A stretch of DNA of 64,000 bases from the NCBI RefSeq assembly GCF_000297395.2, contig NZ_HF570108.1:1588611-1652610 (forward strand). Reading direction: 5' to 3'. Under the pieces are notes generated by a model. It was not told the DNA's origin. It worked only from the letters and a program-made list of their open reading frames with translations, and made no database searches. Shown piece by piece: positions 18,258 to 27,501 of the stretch (the first letter of the stretch is position 1; every line of letters begins with the position of its first letter). The stretch is from Micromonospora lupini str. Lupac 08. GTDB lineage: Bacteria; Actinomycetota; Actinomycetes; Mycobacteriales; Micromonosporaceae. The translations under genes were made by a program, and so were the position numbers.

Positions 18258-19297
18258 ACATCGACCTCGCGGCGCTGCGCGCACTCGAGCGCGAGCGGGA
18301 GATCCCGTTCGACACGATTCTCGCGGCGATCGAGACCGCGTTGCTGACCGCCTACCGGCACACCGACGGCGCCGAGCCGCACGCCCGGGTGGAGATCGAC
18401 CGCAAGTCCGGCGCGGCCCTGGTGTACGCGCAGGAGATGGACGCCGACGGCTCCCTGGTGCGCGAGTGGGACGACACGCCGCACGACTTCGGCCGGATCG
18501 CCGCGATGACCGCCAAGCAGGTGATCCTCCAGCGTCTGCGGGAGGCCACCGACGAGGTGCACTTCGGCGAGTACGTGGGCCGCGAGGGTGACCTGATCAC
18601 CGGCGTGGTGCAGGCGCACGAGACCCGTACCGAGAAGGGCATCGTCAGCGTCGACCTGGGCAAGCTGGAGGGTGTGCTGCCGCAGTCCGAGCAGGTGCCC
18701 GGCGAGCGCTACGCGCACGGCGAGCGGGTCCGGTGCGTGGTGGTGCACGTGGCCAAGGGCATGCGCGGGCCGCAGATCACCCTCTCCCGGTCGCACCCAG
18801 CCCTGGTCAAGAAGCTGTTCGCGTTGGAGGTCCCGGAGATCGCCGACGGCACGGTGGAGATCGGCGCGATCGCCCGTGAGGCAGGTCACCGTACGAAGAT
18901 CGCCGTCCGCTCGATGACCCCCGGCGTGAACGCCAAGGGCGCCTGCATCGGCCCGATGGGTCAGCGGGTGCGTGCCGTGATGAGCGAACTGCACGGCGAG
19001 AAGATCGACATTATCGACTGGTCGGACGACCCGGGCACCTTCGTCGGCAACGCGTTGTCGCCGGCCAAGGCGCTGCGGGTCGAGGTGGTGGACCTGGCCA
19101 ACCGGGCCGCGCGGGTGACCGTCCCGGATTTCCAGCTTTCGCTCGCCATCGGTCGGGAGGGGCAGAATGCCCGCCTGGCTGCCCGCTTGACCGGCTGGCG
19201 GATCGACATTCGCTCCGATGCGGAGCAGACCGCCCCGGCCGCGCGGGGGTCTGCTGATCACGTGCGGGAGCCGGGCGGCGCGATCTCGGGCAGCTAG
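18254..19297 (+). CDS. nusA: Transcription termination/antitermination factor NusA
   Basis: A 347-aa NusA. N-terminal RNA polymerase-binding domain ([34 protein letters not shown]), an S1 domain (GLITGVVQ-like, [12 protein letters not shown]) and two KH domains ([37 protein letters not shown]). It lacks the C-terminal acidic repeats of E. coli NusA, as usual for actinobacteria. GTG at 18254 overlaps rimP. Confidence 0.96.
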   Translation: MNIDLAALRALEREREIPFDTILAAIETALLTAYRHTDGAEPHARVEIDRKSGAALVYAQEMDADGSLVREWDDTPHDFGRIAAMTAKQVILQRLREATDEVHFGEYVGREGDLITGVVQAHETRTEKGIVSVDLGKLEGVLPQSEQVPGERYAHGERVRCVVVHVAKGMRGPQITLSRSHPALVKKLFALEVPEIADGTVEIGAIAREAGHRTKIAVRSMTPGVNAKGACIGPMGQRVRAVMSELHGEKIDIIDWSDDPGTFVGNALSPAKALRVEVVDLANRAARVTVPDFQLSLAIGREGQNARLAARLTGWRIDIRSDAEQTAPAARGSADHVREPGGAISGS

Positions 19298-19300
19298 GGG

Positions 19301-19306
19301 TAGACT
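19301..19306 (+). promoter_or_regulatory. Putative -10 element before ylxR
   Basis: TAGACT lies 7 nt before the ylxR GTG, in the short gap after nusA. It would give a leaderless internal transcript for ylxR-infB. Confidence 0.4.
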
Positions 19307-19313
19307 TCCTCCA

Positions 19314-19646
19314 GTGGTACGACGCGCGCAGCCGGAGCGCACCTGTGTGGGTTGCCGGAAACGTGCGCCGGCCAGCGAATTGCTGCGGGTCGTCGCGGTC
19401 GGGGACGAGGCTGGTCACAGCCTCCGGCCTGATCCGCGCCGCAGGCTGCCGGGTCGGGGAGCGAACATGCACCCGGATCCGGCCTGCTTCGCGCTGGCGG
19501 TGCGGCGCCGCGCCTTCGGGCGAGCGCTGCGCATCACCGAGGTCCTCGACCACGGTGTGCTGGCAGAGCACGTCGATGCGCCAACCACTACGTCCGGTCA
19601 GCCCGACCGGGCGAGGGTCGCTAGCAGGGTAGGACGACCGACATGA
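19314..19646 (+). CDS. ylxR: YlxR-family (DUF448) RNA-binding protein
   Basis: A 110-aa protein starting VVRRAQPERTCVGCRKRAPASELLRVV. The RTCVGCRKR motif and RLPGRGANMHPDPACF segment define the family, found between nusA and infB across Gram-positives. Homologues bind RNA or influence RNase P; the exact role is unsettled. The C-terminal 25 residues are not conserved. Confidence 0.88.
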   Translation: MVRRAQPERTCVGCRKRAPASELLRVVAVGDEAGHSLRPDPRRRLPGRGANMHPDPACFALAVRRRAFGRALRITEVLDHGVLAEHVDAPTTTSGQPDRARVASRVGRPT

Positions 19647-19739
19647 GCACACGATGAAGTCCCTGAAATGACCAGGCTTCAAGTGCACGAGTGAGGTCGC
19701 TGCGGGTGCTGCCCGCACGACCTCGGAGTGAGGAGTGCA

Positions 19740-22700
19740 GTGGCAGGCAAGGCCCGCGTTCACGAGCTTGCAAAAGAGCTCGGGGTCGAGAGTAAGACCG
19801 TTCTCGCCAAGCTGAAGGAAATGGGCGAGTTCGTCAAGTCCGCGTCCAGCACGGTCGAGGCGCCCGTCGCCCGACGGCTGCGTAACGCATTCGTCGCGTC
19901 TTCCGGTGCTCCGGCGCCGGCCGCCGCCCCGTCGGCGCCCGCGCCGACGCCGGCTTCGACGCCGACCCCGACGCCGTCTCCGACCCCGGGCGCCCCCCGG
20001 GTCTCGGCGAAGCCGATGCCGCCTCGGCGGCCGGCCGCGCCGGCACCCGGTCCGAAGCCCAAGGGTCCGGTGCCCGGTGCGCCGCAGCCCGCGGCCCCGG
20101 TCGCCAAGCCGGCGAGTGCCCACGACATCGAGGTGGCGGCCGCGGAGGCGCGTGCCGCCGCGCTGAAGGCTGAGCAGGAGGCCGCGGTCAAGGCCGCGCA
20201 GGCCGCCCGCCAGCAGCAGCGGGACAACCCCGTCCGCCGGGAGCCTCCGGCCGACGGCAACCGCCCCGGTCCTCGTCCGGGTCCGGCAGCGATGCCGCCC
20301 CGTCCCGGTTCGCCGGCCGCTCGGCCGAACACGCCGGCGCCGGGTCCCGGTGCCCGACCGGGCGGTCGTCCGCCGGCGCGCGGCGCCGGTAACAACCCGT
20401 TCGGCATCCAGGGTGGCCAGCAGCAGCGGCCGCCGGCCGCGGGTGCGGGTGGCCCCGGCCCAACAGCCCGGCGGGCATGCCGCCGCGGCCGAGCCCGAAC
20501 TCCATGCCGCCGCGGCCCAGCCCGGCGTCCATGCCGAGTCAGCGTCCGGCTGCCGGTCGTCCCGGCCCGGGTGGCGCAGGTCGTCCCGGTGGCGGCGCAG
20601 GTCGTCCCGGTGGCGGTGGCGGCGGCTTCCGTGGTGGTCCCGGCGGCGGCGCCGGTGGTGGCGGCGGTTACCGCGGCGGCCCCGGTGGCGGCGCGGGTGC
20701 CGGCGGTGGCGGTGGCTACCGTGGTGGTCCCGGCGGCGGTGGCGGTGCTCCCGGCGGCGGTTTCCGTCCGGGTGCTCCCTCCGGTGGCGGCGGTCGTCCG
20801 GGTGCCGGTGGTCGTGGCCGTGGCGGTGGCGCCGCGGGTGCCTTCGGGCGTCCGGGTGGCCGGCCGACGCGTGGCCGCAAGTCCAAGAAGCAGCGCAGAC
20901 AGGAGTTCGACAACCTGTCGGCTCCGACCATGAGCTCGGGTGCTCCCCGGGGTCAGGGTCAGGTCGTCCGGCTCTCCCGTGGCGCCTCGCTGTCGGACTT
21001 CGCCGACAAGATCAACGCCAACCCGGGTTCGCTGGTCCAGGAGATGTTCAACCTGGGCGAGATGGTCACCGCGACCCAGTCCTGCTCTGACGACACCCTG
21101 CAGCTGCTGGGTGAGCACCTCGGCTTCGAGGTGCAGATCGTCAGCCCGGAGGACGAGGACCGCGAGCTGCTCGCGCAGTTCAACATCGACCTCGACGCGG
21201 AGGTGGCCGAGGAGCGTCTGGTCAGCCGTGCGCCGGTCGTGACCGTCATGGGTCACGTCGACCACGGTAAGACCAAGCTGCTCGACGCGATCCGTAAGGC
21301 GAACGTCGTGGCCGGTGAGGCGGGTGGCATCACCCAGCACATCGGTGCCTACCAGGTGCACGTCCCGCACGAGGGCGAGGACCGCGCGGTCACGTTCATC
21401 GACACCCCGGGCCACGAGGCGTTCACCGCCATGCGTGCCCGTGGTGCCCAGGTGACGGACGTCGTGATCCTGGTCGTCGCGGCCGACGACGGCGTGATGC
21501 CGCAGACCATCGAGGCGTTGAACCACGCCAAGGCGGCCGACGTGCCGATCGTGGTCGCGGTCAACAAGGTCGACAAGCCGGAGGCCAACCCGGACAAGGT
21601 CCGCCAGCAGCTGACCGAGTACGGCCTGGTCGCCGAGGAGTACGGCGGCGACACCATGTTCGTCAACGTGGCCGCGAAGCCGGGCATCGGCATCGAGGAA
21701 CTGCTCGAGGCCGTCCTGCTGACCGCCGACGCGTCGCTGGAGCTGACCGCTCCGATCGACGGGCCGGCGCAGGGTGTGGCCATCGAGGCGCACCTGGACA
21801 AGGGTCGCGGTGCGGTGGCGACGGTGCTCGTGCAGAAGGGCACCCTGCGGGCGGGCGACTCGATCGTCGCCGGTGGGGCGCACGGCCGGGTCCGGGCCAT
21901 GCTCGACGAGAACGGCAACCAGCTCACCGAGGCCGGTCCGGCGCGTCCGGTCATGGTGCTGGGTCTGACCGCGCCTCCCGGCGCGGGCGACACGTTCCTC
22001 GCCGCGGCGGACGACCGTACGGTGCGGCAGATCGCCGAGCAGCGGCAGGCACGGCGGCGGGCGGCGTCCTTCGCCAACTCCCGTGGTCGGGCCACTCTTG
22101 AGACGCTCATGGAGCAGCTCAAGGAGGGCGAGAAGACGTCGCTCAACCTCATCCTCAAGGGCGATGTCTCCGGTTCGGTGGAGGCTCTGGAGGACGCGCT
22201 GTTCAACCTCGACATCCCCGAGGAGGTCCAGCTCAAGGTCCTCGACCGGGGCGTCGGCGCGATCACCGAGAGCAACGTCATGCTCGCGAGTGCCTCGTCG
22301 GAGCCGGTCACGATCATCGGCTTCAACGTGCGGGCCTCGAACAAGGTCCGCGAGATGGCCGACCGCGAGGGCGTGGAGATTCGGTACTACACGATCATCT
22401 ACCAGGCCATCGAGGAGATCGAGGCAGCGCTCAAGGGCCTGCTCAAGCCGGAGTACGAGGAGGTCGAGCTGGGCACCGCGGAGATCCGCGACGTCTTCCG
22501 CTCGTCCAAGATCGGCAACATCTCCGGTTGTATCGTCCGGTCGGGCATCATCCGACGCAACGCGAAGGCTCGGCTGCTGCGGGACGGGGCGGTCGTGGCG
22601 GACAACCTCACGATCACCTCGCTCAAGCGGTTCAAGGACGACGCCACCGAGGTCCGCGAGGGCTTCGAGTGTGGTCTGACCCTGGGTGGTTACAACAACG

Positions 22701-22756
22701 TCCAGGTCGGCGACGTCATCGAGACCTTCGAGATGCGGGAGAAGGCTCGCGCCTGA
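19740..22756 (+). CDS. infB: Translation initiation factor IF-2, frame-interrupted as sequenced
   Basis: GTG at 19740 follows GAGGAG and begins [22 protein letters not shown] (IF2-N domain). A long Ala/Pro then Gly/Arg-rich linker follows. Near 20460 the frame breaks: the 5' frame gives [14 protein letters not shown] and runs on as nonsense, while the downstream frame reads [18 protein letters not shown] and continues through the G domain ([19 protein letters not shown]) to the normal C-terminus at 22756. Adding one C in GGCCCAACAG (about 20457-20466) restores a single protein of about 1005 residues, the expected actinobacterial length. infB is essential, so a sequencing error is more likely than a real mutation. 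No convincing slippery heptamer is present. Confidence 0.9.
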
Positions 22757-22772
22757 TCCGGCAGTGACACGC

Positions 22773-22814
22773 TGATCAAGGGGTTTACGCCGCAGGGCGT
22801 AAACCCCTTGATCA
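22773..22814 (+). terminator. Perfect 19-bp hairpin after infB
   Basis: Arms TGATCAAGGGGTTTACGCC (22773-22791) and its exact complement (22796-22814) enclose a 4-nt loop GCAG. There is no U-tract, as usual in high-GC actinomycetes. It separates infB from the DUF503 gene. Confidence 0.75.
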
Positions 22815-22832
22815 TGCGAGGTGGGTTGGCGG

Positions 22833-22838
22833 TATGGT
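22833..22838 (+). promoter_or_regulatory. Putative -10 of the DUF503 gene
   Basis: TATGGT lies 8 nt before the ATG; TTGATC at 22808-22813 is a possible -35 with a 19-nt spacer. Its location just after a strong hairpin fits a fresh transcription start. Confidence 0.45.
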
Positions 22839-22846
22839 CCGGGGCG

Positions 22847-23143
22847 ATGTTTACCGGAACCGCGGTCTTCGACCTGCTGCTGCCGGGTGACTCCCGGTCG
22901 CTCAAAGCCAAGAGATCATATGTACGGCCGATCGTGGCGGCGCTGCGCCGCTTCGAGGTCTCGGCCGCCGAGGTGGGTGCGCTCGACCTGCACGGTCGAG
23001 CGGAGATAGCGGTGGCCGTGGTCGCCGCCGAGGCGGCGCACGTCCGCGAGGTGCTCGACTCCTGCGAGCACCTGGTGGCCGCGCGTCCGGAGGTCGAGTT
23101 GTTGTCGGTTCGACGCCGGCTGTACGGCGTGGACGACGACTGA
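22847..23143 (+). CDS. DUF503 family protein
   Basis: A 98-aa protein beginning MFTGTAVFDLLLPGDSRSLKAKRSYVRPIVAALRR, the conserved DUF503 pattern (S-L-K-x-K-R). It sits between infB and rbfA in many Gram-positive bacteria, hence a presumed link to ribosome assembly or translation. Biochemistry unknown. The start is chosen at the conserved Met; an upstream ATG at 22808 would lie in the terminator. Confidence 0.85.
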   Translation: MFTGTAVFDLLLPGDSRSLKAKRSYVRPIVAALRRFEVSAAEVGALDLHGRAEIAVAVVAAEAAHVREVLDSCEHLVAARPEVELLSVRRRLYGVDDD

Positions 23144-23270
23144 CTCAGGGTGCCGGCGGTGCCGGGCGACCGGTGCCGCCGCGCAGGTAGTGTTCGAGAT
23201 GTTGGCCGGTCGGCCGGCGGCCCCCGGGTCGCCGGGTCGGCCGGGAGCAGGACGCCGTGGAGGTGGCGAG

Positions 23271-23771
23271 ATGTCTGATCCGGCCAAGGTACGCCGGCAC
23301 GCGGAACGGGTGCGTGAGCTGGTCGCGTCGGTGGTGCGGAGCCAGATCAAGGACCCGCGGCTCGGCATGATCACCATCACCGACGCCCGGATCACCGCTG
23401 ACCTGCGTGAGGCGACGGTCTTCTACACGGTGCTCGGCGACTCGGTGGCCCAGGCGGACACCGCGGCGGCTCTGGAGAGCGCCAAGGGGCTGCTGCGCAG
23501 CACTGTCGGCAAGGCGCTCGGGCTGCGGCACTCGCCGACGCTCGCCTTCGTCCTGGACGACGTGCAGGACCAGGTCAAGCACATCGACGACCTGCTCGCC
23601 GCCGCCCGCAACGCCGACGCAGAGGTGCAGCGGCTCGCCGCCCGGGCGGAGTACGCGGGCGAGGCGCAGCCGTACCGGGTCGACGACGACGAGACCGACG
23701 ACGACGAGACCGACGAGGCCGACGCGGCCGCGGACGTCACGGAGAACCCCCGGGGTGGGGCAGCGCGGTGA
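23271..23771 (+). CDS. rbfA: 30S ribosome-binding factor RbfA
   Basis: A 166-aa protein with MSDPAKVRRHAERVRELVASVVRSQIKDPRLGMITITDARITADLREATVFYTVL, the RbfA KH-like fold, and SPTLAFVLDDVQDQVKHIDDLL. It binds the 30S subunit for late maturation and cold adaptation. The ATG follows GGAGGTGGCGAG. An acidic C-terminal tail (about 30 residues of Asp/Glu/Thr) is additional to E. coli RbfA. A TAGTGT hexamer at 23188-23193 may be its -10. Coupled to the next gene by GTGA. Confidence 0.94.
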   Translation: MSDPAKVRRHAERVRELVASVVRSQIKDPRLGMITITDARITADLREATVFYTVLGDSVAQADTAAALESAKGLLRSTVGKALGLRHSPTLAFVLDDVQDQVKHIDDLLAAARNADAEVQRLAARAEYAGEAQPYRVDDDETDDDETDEADAAADVTENPRGGAAR

Positions 23772-24826
23772 CGGCCGCCGCCGGTGCCCAACTCGCCGCG
23801 GCGGTCGACGCCGGCCCGGCCGAGGCGGACTGGGCCGCGGCGGAGGCGCTGATCCGCGCCCTCCCGTCGACGAGCCGGGTGCTGTTGATCTGCCACGTCA
23901 ACCCGGACGGCGACGCGCTGGGAAGCATGCTCGGCTTCGGTCTGGGCCTGCGCCGGCTCGGCGTACACCGGTTGCAGGCGACCTTTCCCGGGCCGCCGGA
24001 GGTGCCCGACCCGTTCCGGGGGCTGCCCGGCCTGGAGCTGCTGGTCCCGGCGAGCGCGGCGGACCCCGCTCCGGACCTGGTGATCTGCTTCGACGCGGCA
24101 AGCGAGTCGCGCCTCGGTGAGCTGGCCGGCCGGTTGTCGACGGCGCCCGCCGCTCTGGTGCTCGACCACCATGCCTCGAATCCGGGCTTCGGCACCGTCA
24201 ACCTGGTCGACCCGCGGGCCGCCGCCACGTCGGTGGTGGCCGAACAGTTGTTGGCGCGACTGGGCGTACCGCTGGATCGGGCCATCGCCGAGTGCCTGTA
24301 CGTGGCGCTGACCACGGACACCGGCTCGTTCCGGTTCGAGGCGACCACTCCGGCGGTGCACCAGTTGGCCGCCCGACTGCTTGCCACCGGCATCTCACCC
24401 GGGGACATCTCCCGGCGGGTGTTCGACACCCGGCCCTTCGGCGCGGTCCGCCTCTTCGGGGAGGTGCTCGGCCGTGCCCGGCTGGAGCCGGCCGCCGCCG
24501 ACGGCCGAGGGCTGGTGTGGACCTTCGCCACCCTCGACGACCTGGCCCGCCACGAGCAGCGGCCGTACGTGCTGGAGGCGCTCATCGACTCGGTGCGCTG
24601 CACCGCCGAGGCGGACGTGAGCTGCGTGCTGAAGCAGACCGCCCCGGACGAGTGGGCCGTGTCGATGCGGAGCAAGGGCGCGGTGAACGTCAGCCGCGTG
24701 GCGGTGGCGCTGGGCGGGGGTGGCCACACGTTCGCGGCCGGGTTCACCGGCCGGGGGACCGCCGAGCAGGTGATCGAGGCGATCCGCGGCGAGCTGACCG
24801 GGGCGCTGCTCGCCGGCGACGCCTGA
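23768..24826 (+). CDS. nrnA: DHH/DHHA1 phosphoesterase, NrnA-type (oligoribonuclease/pAp phosphatase)
   Basis: A 352-aa DHH-family enzyme: motif I HVNPDGDALGS, motif II CFDAAS, motif III LDHHASN, motif IV TDTGSFRFEATT, and the DHHA1 glycine motif ALGGGGHTFAAGF. NrnA-type enzymes degrade short RNA oligonucleotides and dephosphorylate 3'-phosphoadenosine 5'-phosphate. It follows rbfA with a GTGA overlap, the conserved actinobacterial order. Confidence 0.9.
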   Translation: MTAAAGAQLAAAVDAGPAEADWAAAEALIRALPSTSRVLLICHVNPDGDALGSMLGFGLGLRRLGVHRLQATFPGPPEVPDPFRGLPGLELLVPASAADPAPDLVICFDAASESRLGELAGRLSTAPAALVLDHHASNPGFGTVNLVDPRAAATSVVAEQLLARLGVPLDRAIAECLYVALTTDTGSFRFEATTPAVHQLAARLLATGISPGDISRRVFDTRPFGAVRLFGEVLGRARLEPAAADGRGLVWTFATLDDLARHEQRPYVLEALIDSVRCTAEADVSCVLKQTAPDEWAVSMRSKGAVNVSRVAVALGGGGHTFAAGFTGRGTAEQVIEAIRGELTGALLAGDA

Positions 24827-24949
24827 CCGTCCGCGGGCCGTCCGGGCGTACGGGCGGCGGTGACCGTGCCCGCCGGGGCGGGAAGTTCAGGGTCAGCTCC
24901 GGGGAGTGTCGGTCTTCCCGCGCTCCGTGAGAACGGGAAGAATTGCGGG

Positions 24950-25357
24950 ATGGAGCAGCCGCACGACCTCTCCGTGGAGGCCCCCCGAGCCTGGGACCGG
25001 CCCGCCGTCTCCGTCCCGGTTCTCCTCTGCCTGTCCCTCGTCGGTGGTCGGTTCGCGTCCTTCTCCACCGAGGCGAATCTCTACACGCTCGGCACCGGCG
25101 GCGTGTTGATCTGGCTCGGTCTGAGCAACCGCGTGCCCCGGCGGCCGGCACCGCGTCGGCTGGGCGCGGGAGCGGCGTGGTGGGCGCTGCCGGTGGTGGT
25201 CTTCGGCGTCTTCGAGGGTGCGACCTTCGTGCTGGCCGTGGGCGACGACTTCCCCACCTTCTCCCGGCTGGCCGATCCCCTGCTGGAGGACCATCTGACC
25301 CGGTCGGCGGCCTGGTTCGCCTGGCTGGCCGCGTTCTGGGGGTTGGTGCGGCGATGA
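24950..25357 (+). CDS. Hypothetical membrane protein
   Basis: A 135-aa protein with about four hydrophobic segments (VPVLLCLSLVGGRFASF, LGTGGVLIWLGL, ALPVVVFGVFEGATFVLAV, SAAWFAWLAAFWGLV) and basic loops. No motif is recognised. The ATG at 24950 overlaps no other gene at its 5' end and has a weak site (GCGGG). It is coupled to the next small gene by ATGA, so the two are probably one unit inserted between nrnA and the MATE gene. Confidence 0.6.
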   Translation: MEQPHDLSVEAPRAWDRPAVSVPVLLCLSLVGGRFASFSTEANLYTLGTGGVLIWLGLSNRVPRRPAPRRLGAGAAWWALPVVVFGVFEGATFVLAVGDDFPTFSRLADPLLEDHLTRSAAWFAWLAAFWGLVRR

Positions 25358-25566
25358 TGCGGGCACTCGCGATCGGCGGCTTCCTCACCGCGCTCGCCCT
25401 GTTCGTCGGGGTCGAGTGGCTGGCCCGGCGGGAGGGTTCCCGCATACCGACCCTGGGCGAGGTCTGCGCGTACGTGATGCGGTACGAGGTCGGTTGGGTG
25501 CCGGTGGGCAGGATCGGTCTGTTCGGGTTCTGGTGGTGGCTGGGCTGGCACTTCCTGGCCCGGTGA
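25354..25566 (+). CDS. Small membrane protein (DUF6186-like)
   Basis: A 70-aa protein with an N-terminal hydrophobic helix (ALAIGGFLTALALFVGVEWLA), a linker RREGSRIPTLGEVCAYVMRYEVGWVPVGRIG and a Trp-rich C-terminus FGFWWWLGWHFLAR. I associate this pattern with the small actinobacterial family DUF6186; that match is from memory. Its ATG overlaps the upstream stop (ATGA). Function unknown. Confidence 0.6.
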   Translation: MMRALAIGGFLTALALFVGVEWLARREGSRIPTLGEVCAYVMRYEVGWVPVGRIGLFGFWWWLGWHFLAR

Positions 25567-25835
25567 GGCGGGTGCCCGACCGTCCAAATGGCGGGAACGG
25601 GAAGCAGCATGTGGACCTGAACGATAACTTGGGAGGCGGCCGGCGCCACGTGGTGACGCAGGTCGTGGGCGGTGGTGCCACACCTCGCGCTGCCTCCCTC
25701 CAGGGTCGGACCGACCCGGGCTCACGCTGCCCAGCCGGCTGCTCCGGTAACCCCGGACCGCCGTGGGGCGCTCAGCACGACCGCCCGTGAGGGCCGCCGC
25801 GTGCCGGTGGCTCGCACCCTGGAAGGAGCGCCACC

Positions 25836-25937
25836 ATGCCGAACAAGCCCAAGCCCGAGACCACCAAGACCACCACCGACGACGCTCGCGAGCAGGCCCG
25901 CCGCGCGCTGCAGACGTCGATGGACACCCGCCAGTGA
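25836..25937 (+). CDS. 33-residue small hydrophilic protein
   Basis: ATG at 25836 is preceded by GGAAGGAGC with good spacing. The 33 codons encode a charged peptide, MPNKPKPETTKTTT followed by DDAREQARRALQTSM and DTRQ: a Lys/Pro/Thr-rich head and an amphipathic helix. Almost every codon ends in G or C, as in the real genes around it. No family is recognised. The 269 bp upstream (25567-25835) hold no other gene I can support. Confidence 0.5.
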   Translation: MPNKPKPETTKTTTDDAREQARRALQTSMDTRQ

Positions 25938-26025
25938 GCCGATCCGCCCGGCGGTGACGCCGCCGAAGGAGTAAGTCCCCGGCGGGATTGCGATCCTTAC
26001 CGTCGCCGTGCCAGGATCGGCGGCG

Positions 26026-27501
26026 ATGAGCCACCCTGCCAGCACCACCGACCGAACCGCCTCGCCACGCCGGATCGCCGGCCTCGCGTTGCCGGCCCTC
26101 GTCGTCCTCGCCGCCGAGCCGCTCTACGTGCTCGTCGACACGGCAGTCGTCGGTCACCTCGGCCGGGTGCCCCTCGCGGCGCTCGCCGTCGGCGGCACGG
26201 TGATGACGCTCACCGCCTGGCTCGGCACCGTCGTCGCGTACGGCACCACCGGGCGGTCGGCCCGCCGCTTCGGCGCCGGCGACCGGGCGGCGGCCGTGGC
26301 CGAGGGAGTCCAGTCGTCGTGGCTCGCGTTCGGCGTCGGGCTGCTGGTCGCGATCGGCATGCAGATCGGCGGGGGCGCGTTGGCGCGTACCCTCGCCGGA
26401 GGTGGCGGCGACGTGGCCGACGCCGCCGCTCAATGGCTGCGGATCGCGGCGCTCGGCGCCCCCGGCCTGCTGCTCGCCGCCGCCGGCAACGGCTGGCTGC
26501 GCGGCGTGCAGGACACCCGCCGGCCGCTGCTCTTCGTGCTCGGCCCCAACCTGCTCTCCGCGCTGCTCTGCCCGCTGCTTGTCTATTCCGGCGGGCTCGG
26601 CCTGACCGGTTCGGCGGTCGCCAACGTGGTCGCCCAGACGATCGCCGGTGGGCTCTTCGCCGCGGCGCTCGTCGCCGAACGGGTGTCCCTGCGGCCCCGG
26701 CCCCGGGTGATCCGCCAGCAACTCGTGCTCAGCCGGGACCTGCTGATCCGGGGCGTGGCGTTCCAGGCCAGCTTCCTCTCCGCGACCGCCGTCGCGGCCC
26801 GCTTCGGCGCCGCCGCCGTCGGCGCACACCAGATCGCCCTGCAACTCTGGTTCTTCACGGCGCTTGTGCTCGACGCCCTCGCCATCGCCGCGCAGTCCCT
26901 GGTCGGCGCCGCGCTCGGGGCCGGCGACGCGGCGGACGCCCGCGCGCTGGCCCGCCGGATCGGCCTGCTCGGCGGCATCTGTGGCATCGCCTTCGCGCTG
27001 CTCATCGCCGCCGGCGCGGGCGTCGTGCCGTCCTGGTTCAGCTCCGACGAGCAGGTCCGCGAGCAGGCCATGGTGGCCTGGCCGTGGTTCGTCGCCATGC
27101 AGCCCCTGGCCGGAGTGGTGTTCGCGCTCGACGGCGTGCTGATCGGCGCCGGCGACGTGCGCTACCTGCGCAACCTCACCATCGTGGCGGCGCTCGGCGG
27201 CTTCCTGCCGGCCATCTGGCTGGCGTACGGACTCGACCTGGGGCTGGGCGGCATCTGGGCCGGGCTCACCCTCTTCGTGGCGATCCGTCTCGTCGCGCTG
27301 CTACTGCGGTTGCGCAGTGTGGCTGGGCGGTGGTCGGGGCCGTCCGCTGACGGTCCGCCCCGGTTCAGCAGTTCTCGCCGTCGCCGGGACGCCATCCGGG
27401 GCCGTAGACGTCCCCGGTCGGCGCGGTGTTCGGCAGGCCCACCTCGGGCGCGGTCTCCAGGTCGATCCGACCCTTCCGGATCGCCGCGCAGGTCGCGTTG
27501 A
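26026..27501 (+). CDS. MATE-family efflux transporter (DinF-like), 3' end probably frame-shifted
   Basis: A polytopic protein of about 12 helices: LALPALVVLAAEPLYVLVDTAVVGHLG begins the MATE fold, with GNGWLRGVQDTRRPL, GVAFQASFLSATAVAARFGAAAVGAHQIALQLWFF and VVFALDGVLIGAGDVRYLRN typical of the DinF branch. It exports cationic drugs or metabolites by Na+/H+ antiport. As sequenced it runs to 27501, adding about 60 Arg/Ser-rich residues that overlap the convergent gene by 137 nt. The -1 frame from about 27318 reads WAVVGAVR then TGA at 27348-27350, just short of that gene. One base is probably missing near 27315-27322, and the true end is likely 27350. Confidence 0.85.
   Translation: MSHPASTTDRTASPRRIAGLALPALVVLAAEPLYVLVDTAVVGHLGRVPLAALAVGGTVMTLTAWLGTVVAYGTTGRSARRFGAGDRAAAVAEGVQSSWLAFGVGLLVAIGMQIGGGALARTLAGGGGDVADAAAQWLRIAALGAPGLLLAAAGNGWLRGVQDTRRPLLFVLGPNLLSALLCPLLVYSGGLGLTGSAVANVVAQTIAGGLFAAALVAERVSLRPRPRVIRQQLVLSRDLLIRGVAFQASFLSATAVAARFGAAAVGAHQIALQLWFFTALVLDALAIAAQSLVGAALGAGDAADARALARRIGLLGGICGIAFALLIAAGAGVVPSWFSSDEQVREQAMVAWPWFVAMQPLAGVVFALDGVLIGAGDVRYLRNLTIVAALGGFLPAIWLAYGLDLGLGGIWAGLTLFVAIRLVALLLRLRSVAGRWSGPSADGPPRFSSSRRRRDAIRGRRRPRSARCSAGPPRARSPGRSDPSGSPRRSR

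Noticed and set aside
20455-20470. Programmed -1 frameshift in infB
   Set aside because: The sequence C-CCA-ACA is not a good slippery heptamer, no stimulatory structure is evident, and IF-2 is not known to need frameshifting. A base error is simpler.
25567-25835. Possible gene or riboswitch in the leader of the 33-codon ORF
   Set aside because: A GTG-started frame from about 25610 has no clear codon bias, and no known riboswitch core could be matched by eye.
25938-26025. Glycine-riboswitch-like string (GCCGCCGAAGGAGTAAG) before the MATE gene
   Set aside because: The expected GGAGAG and CUCUCAGG parts and a second aptamer are missing, and a MATE gene is not a typical target.
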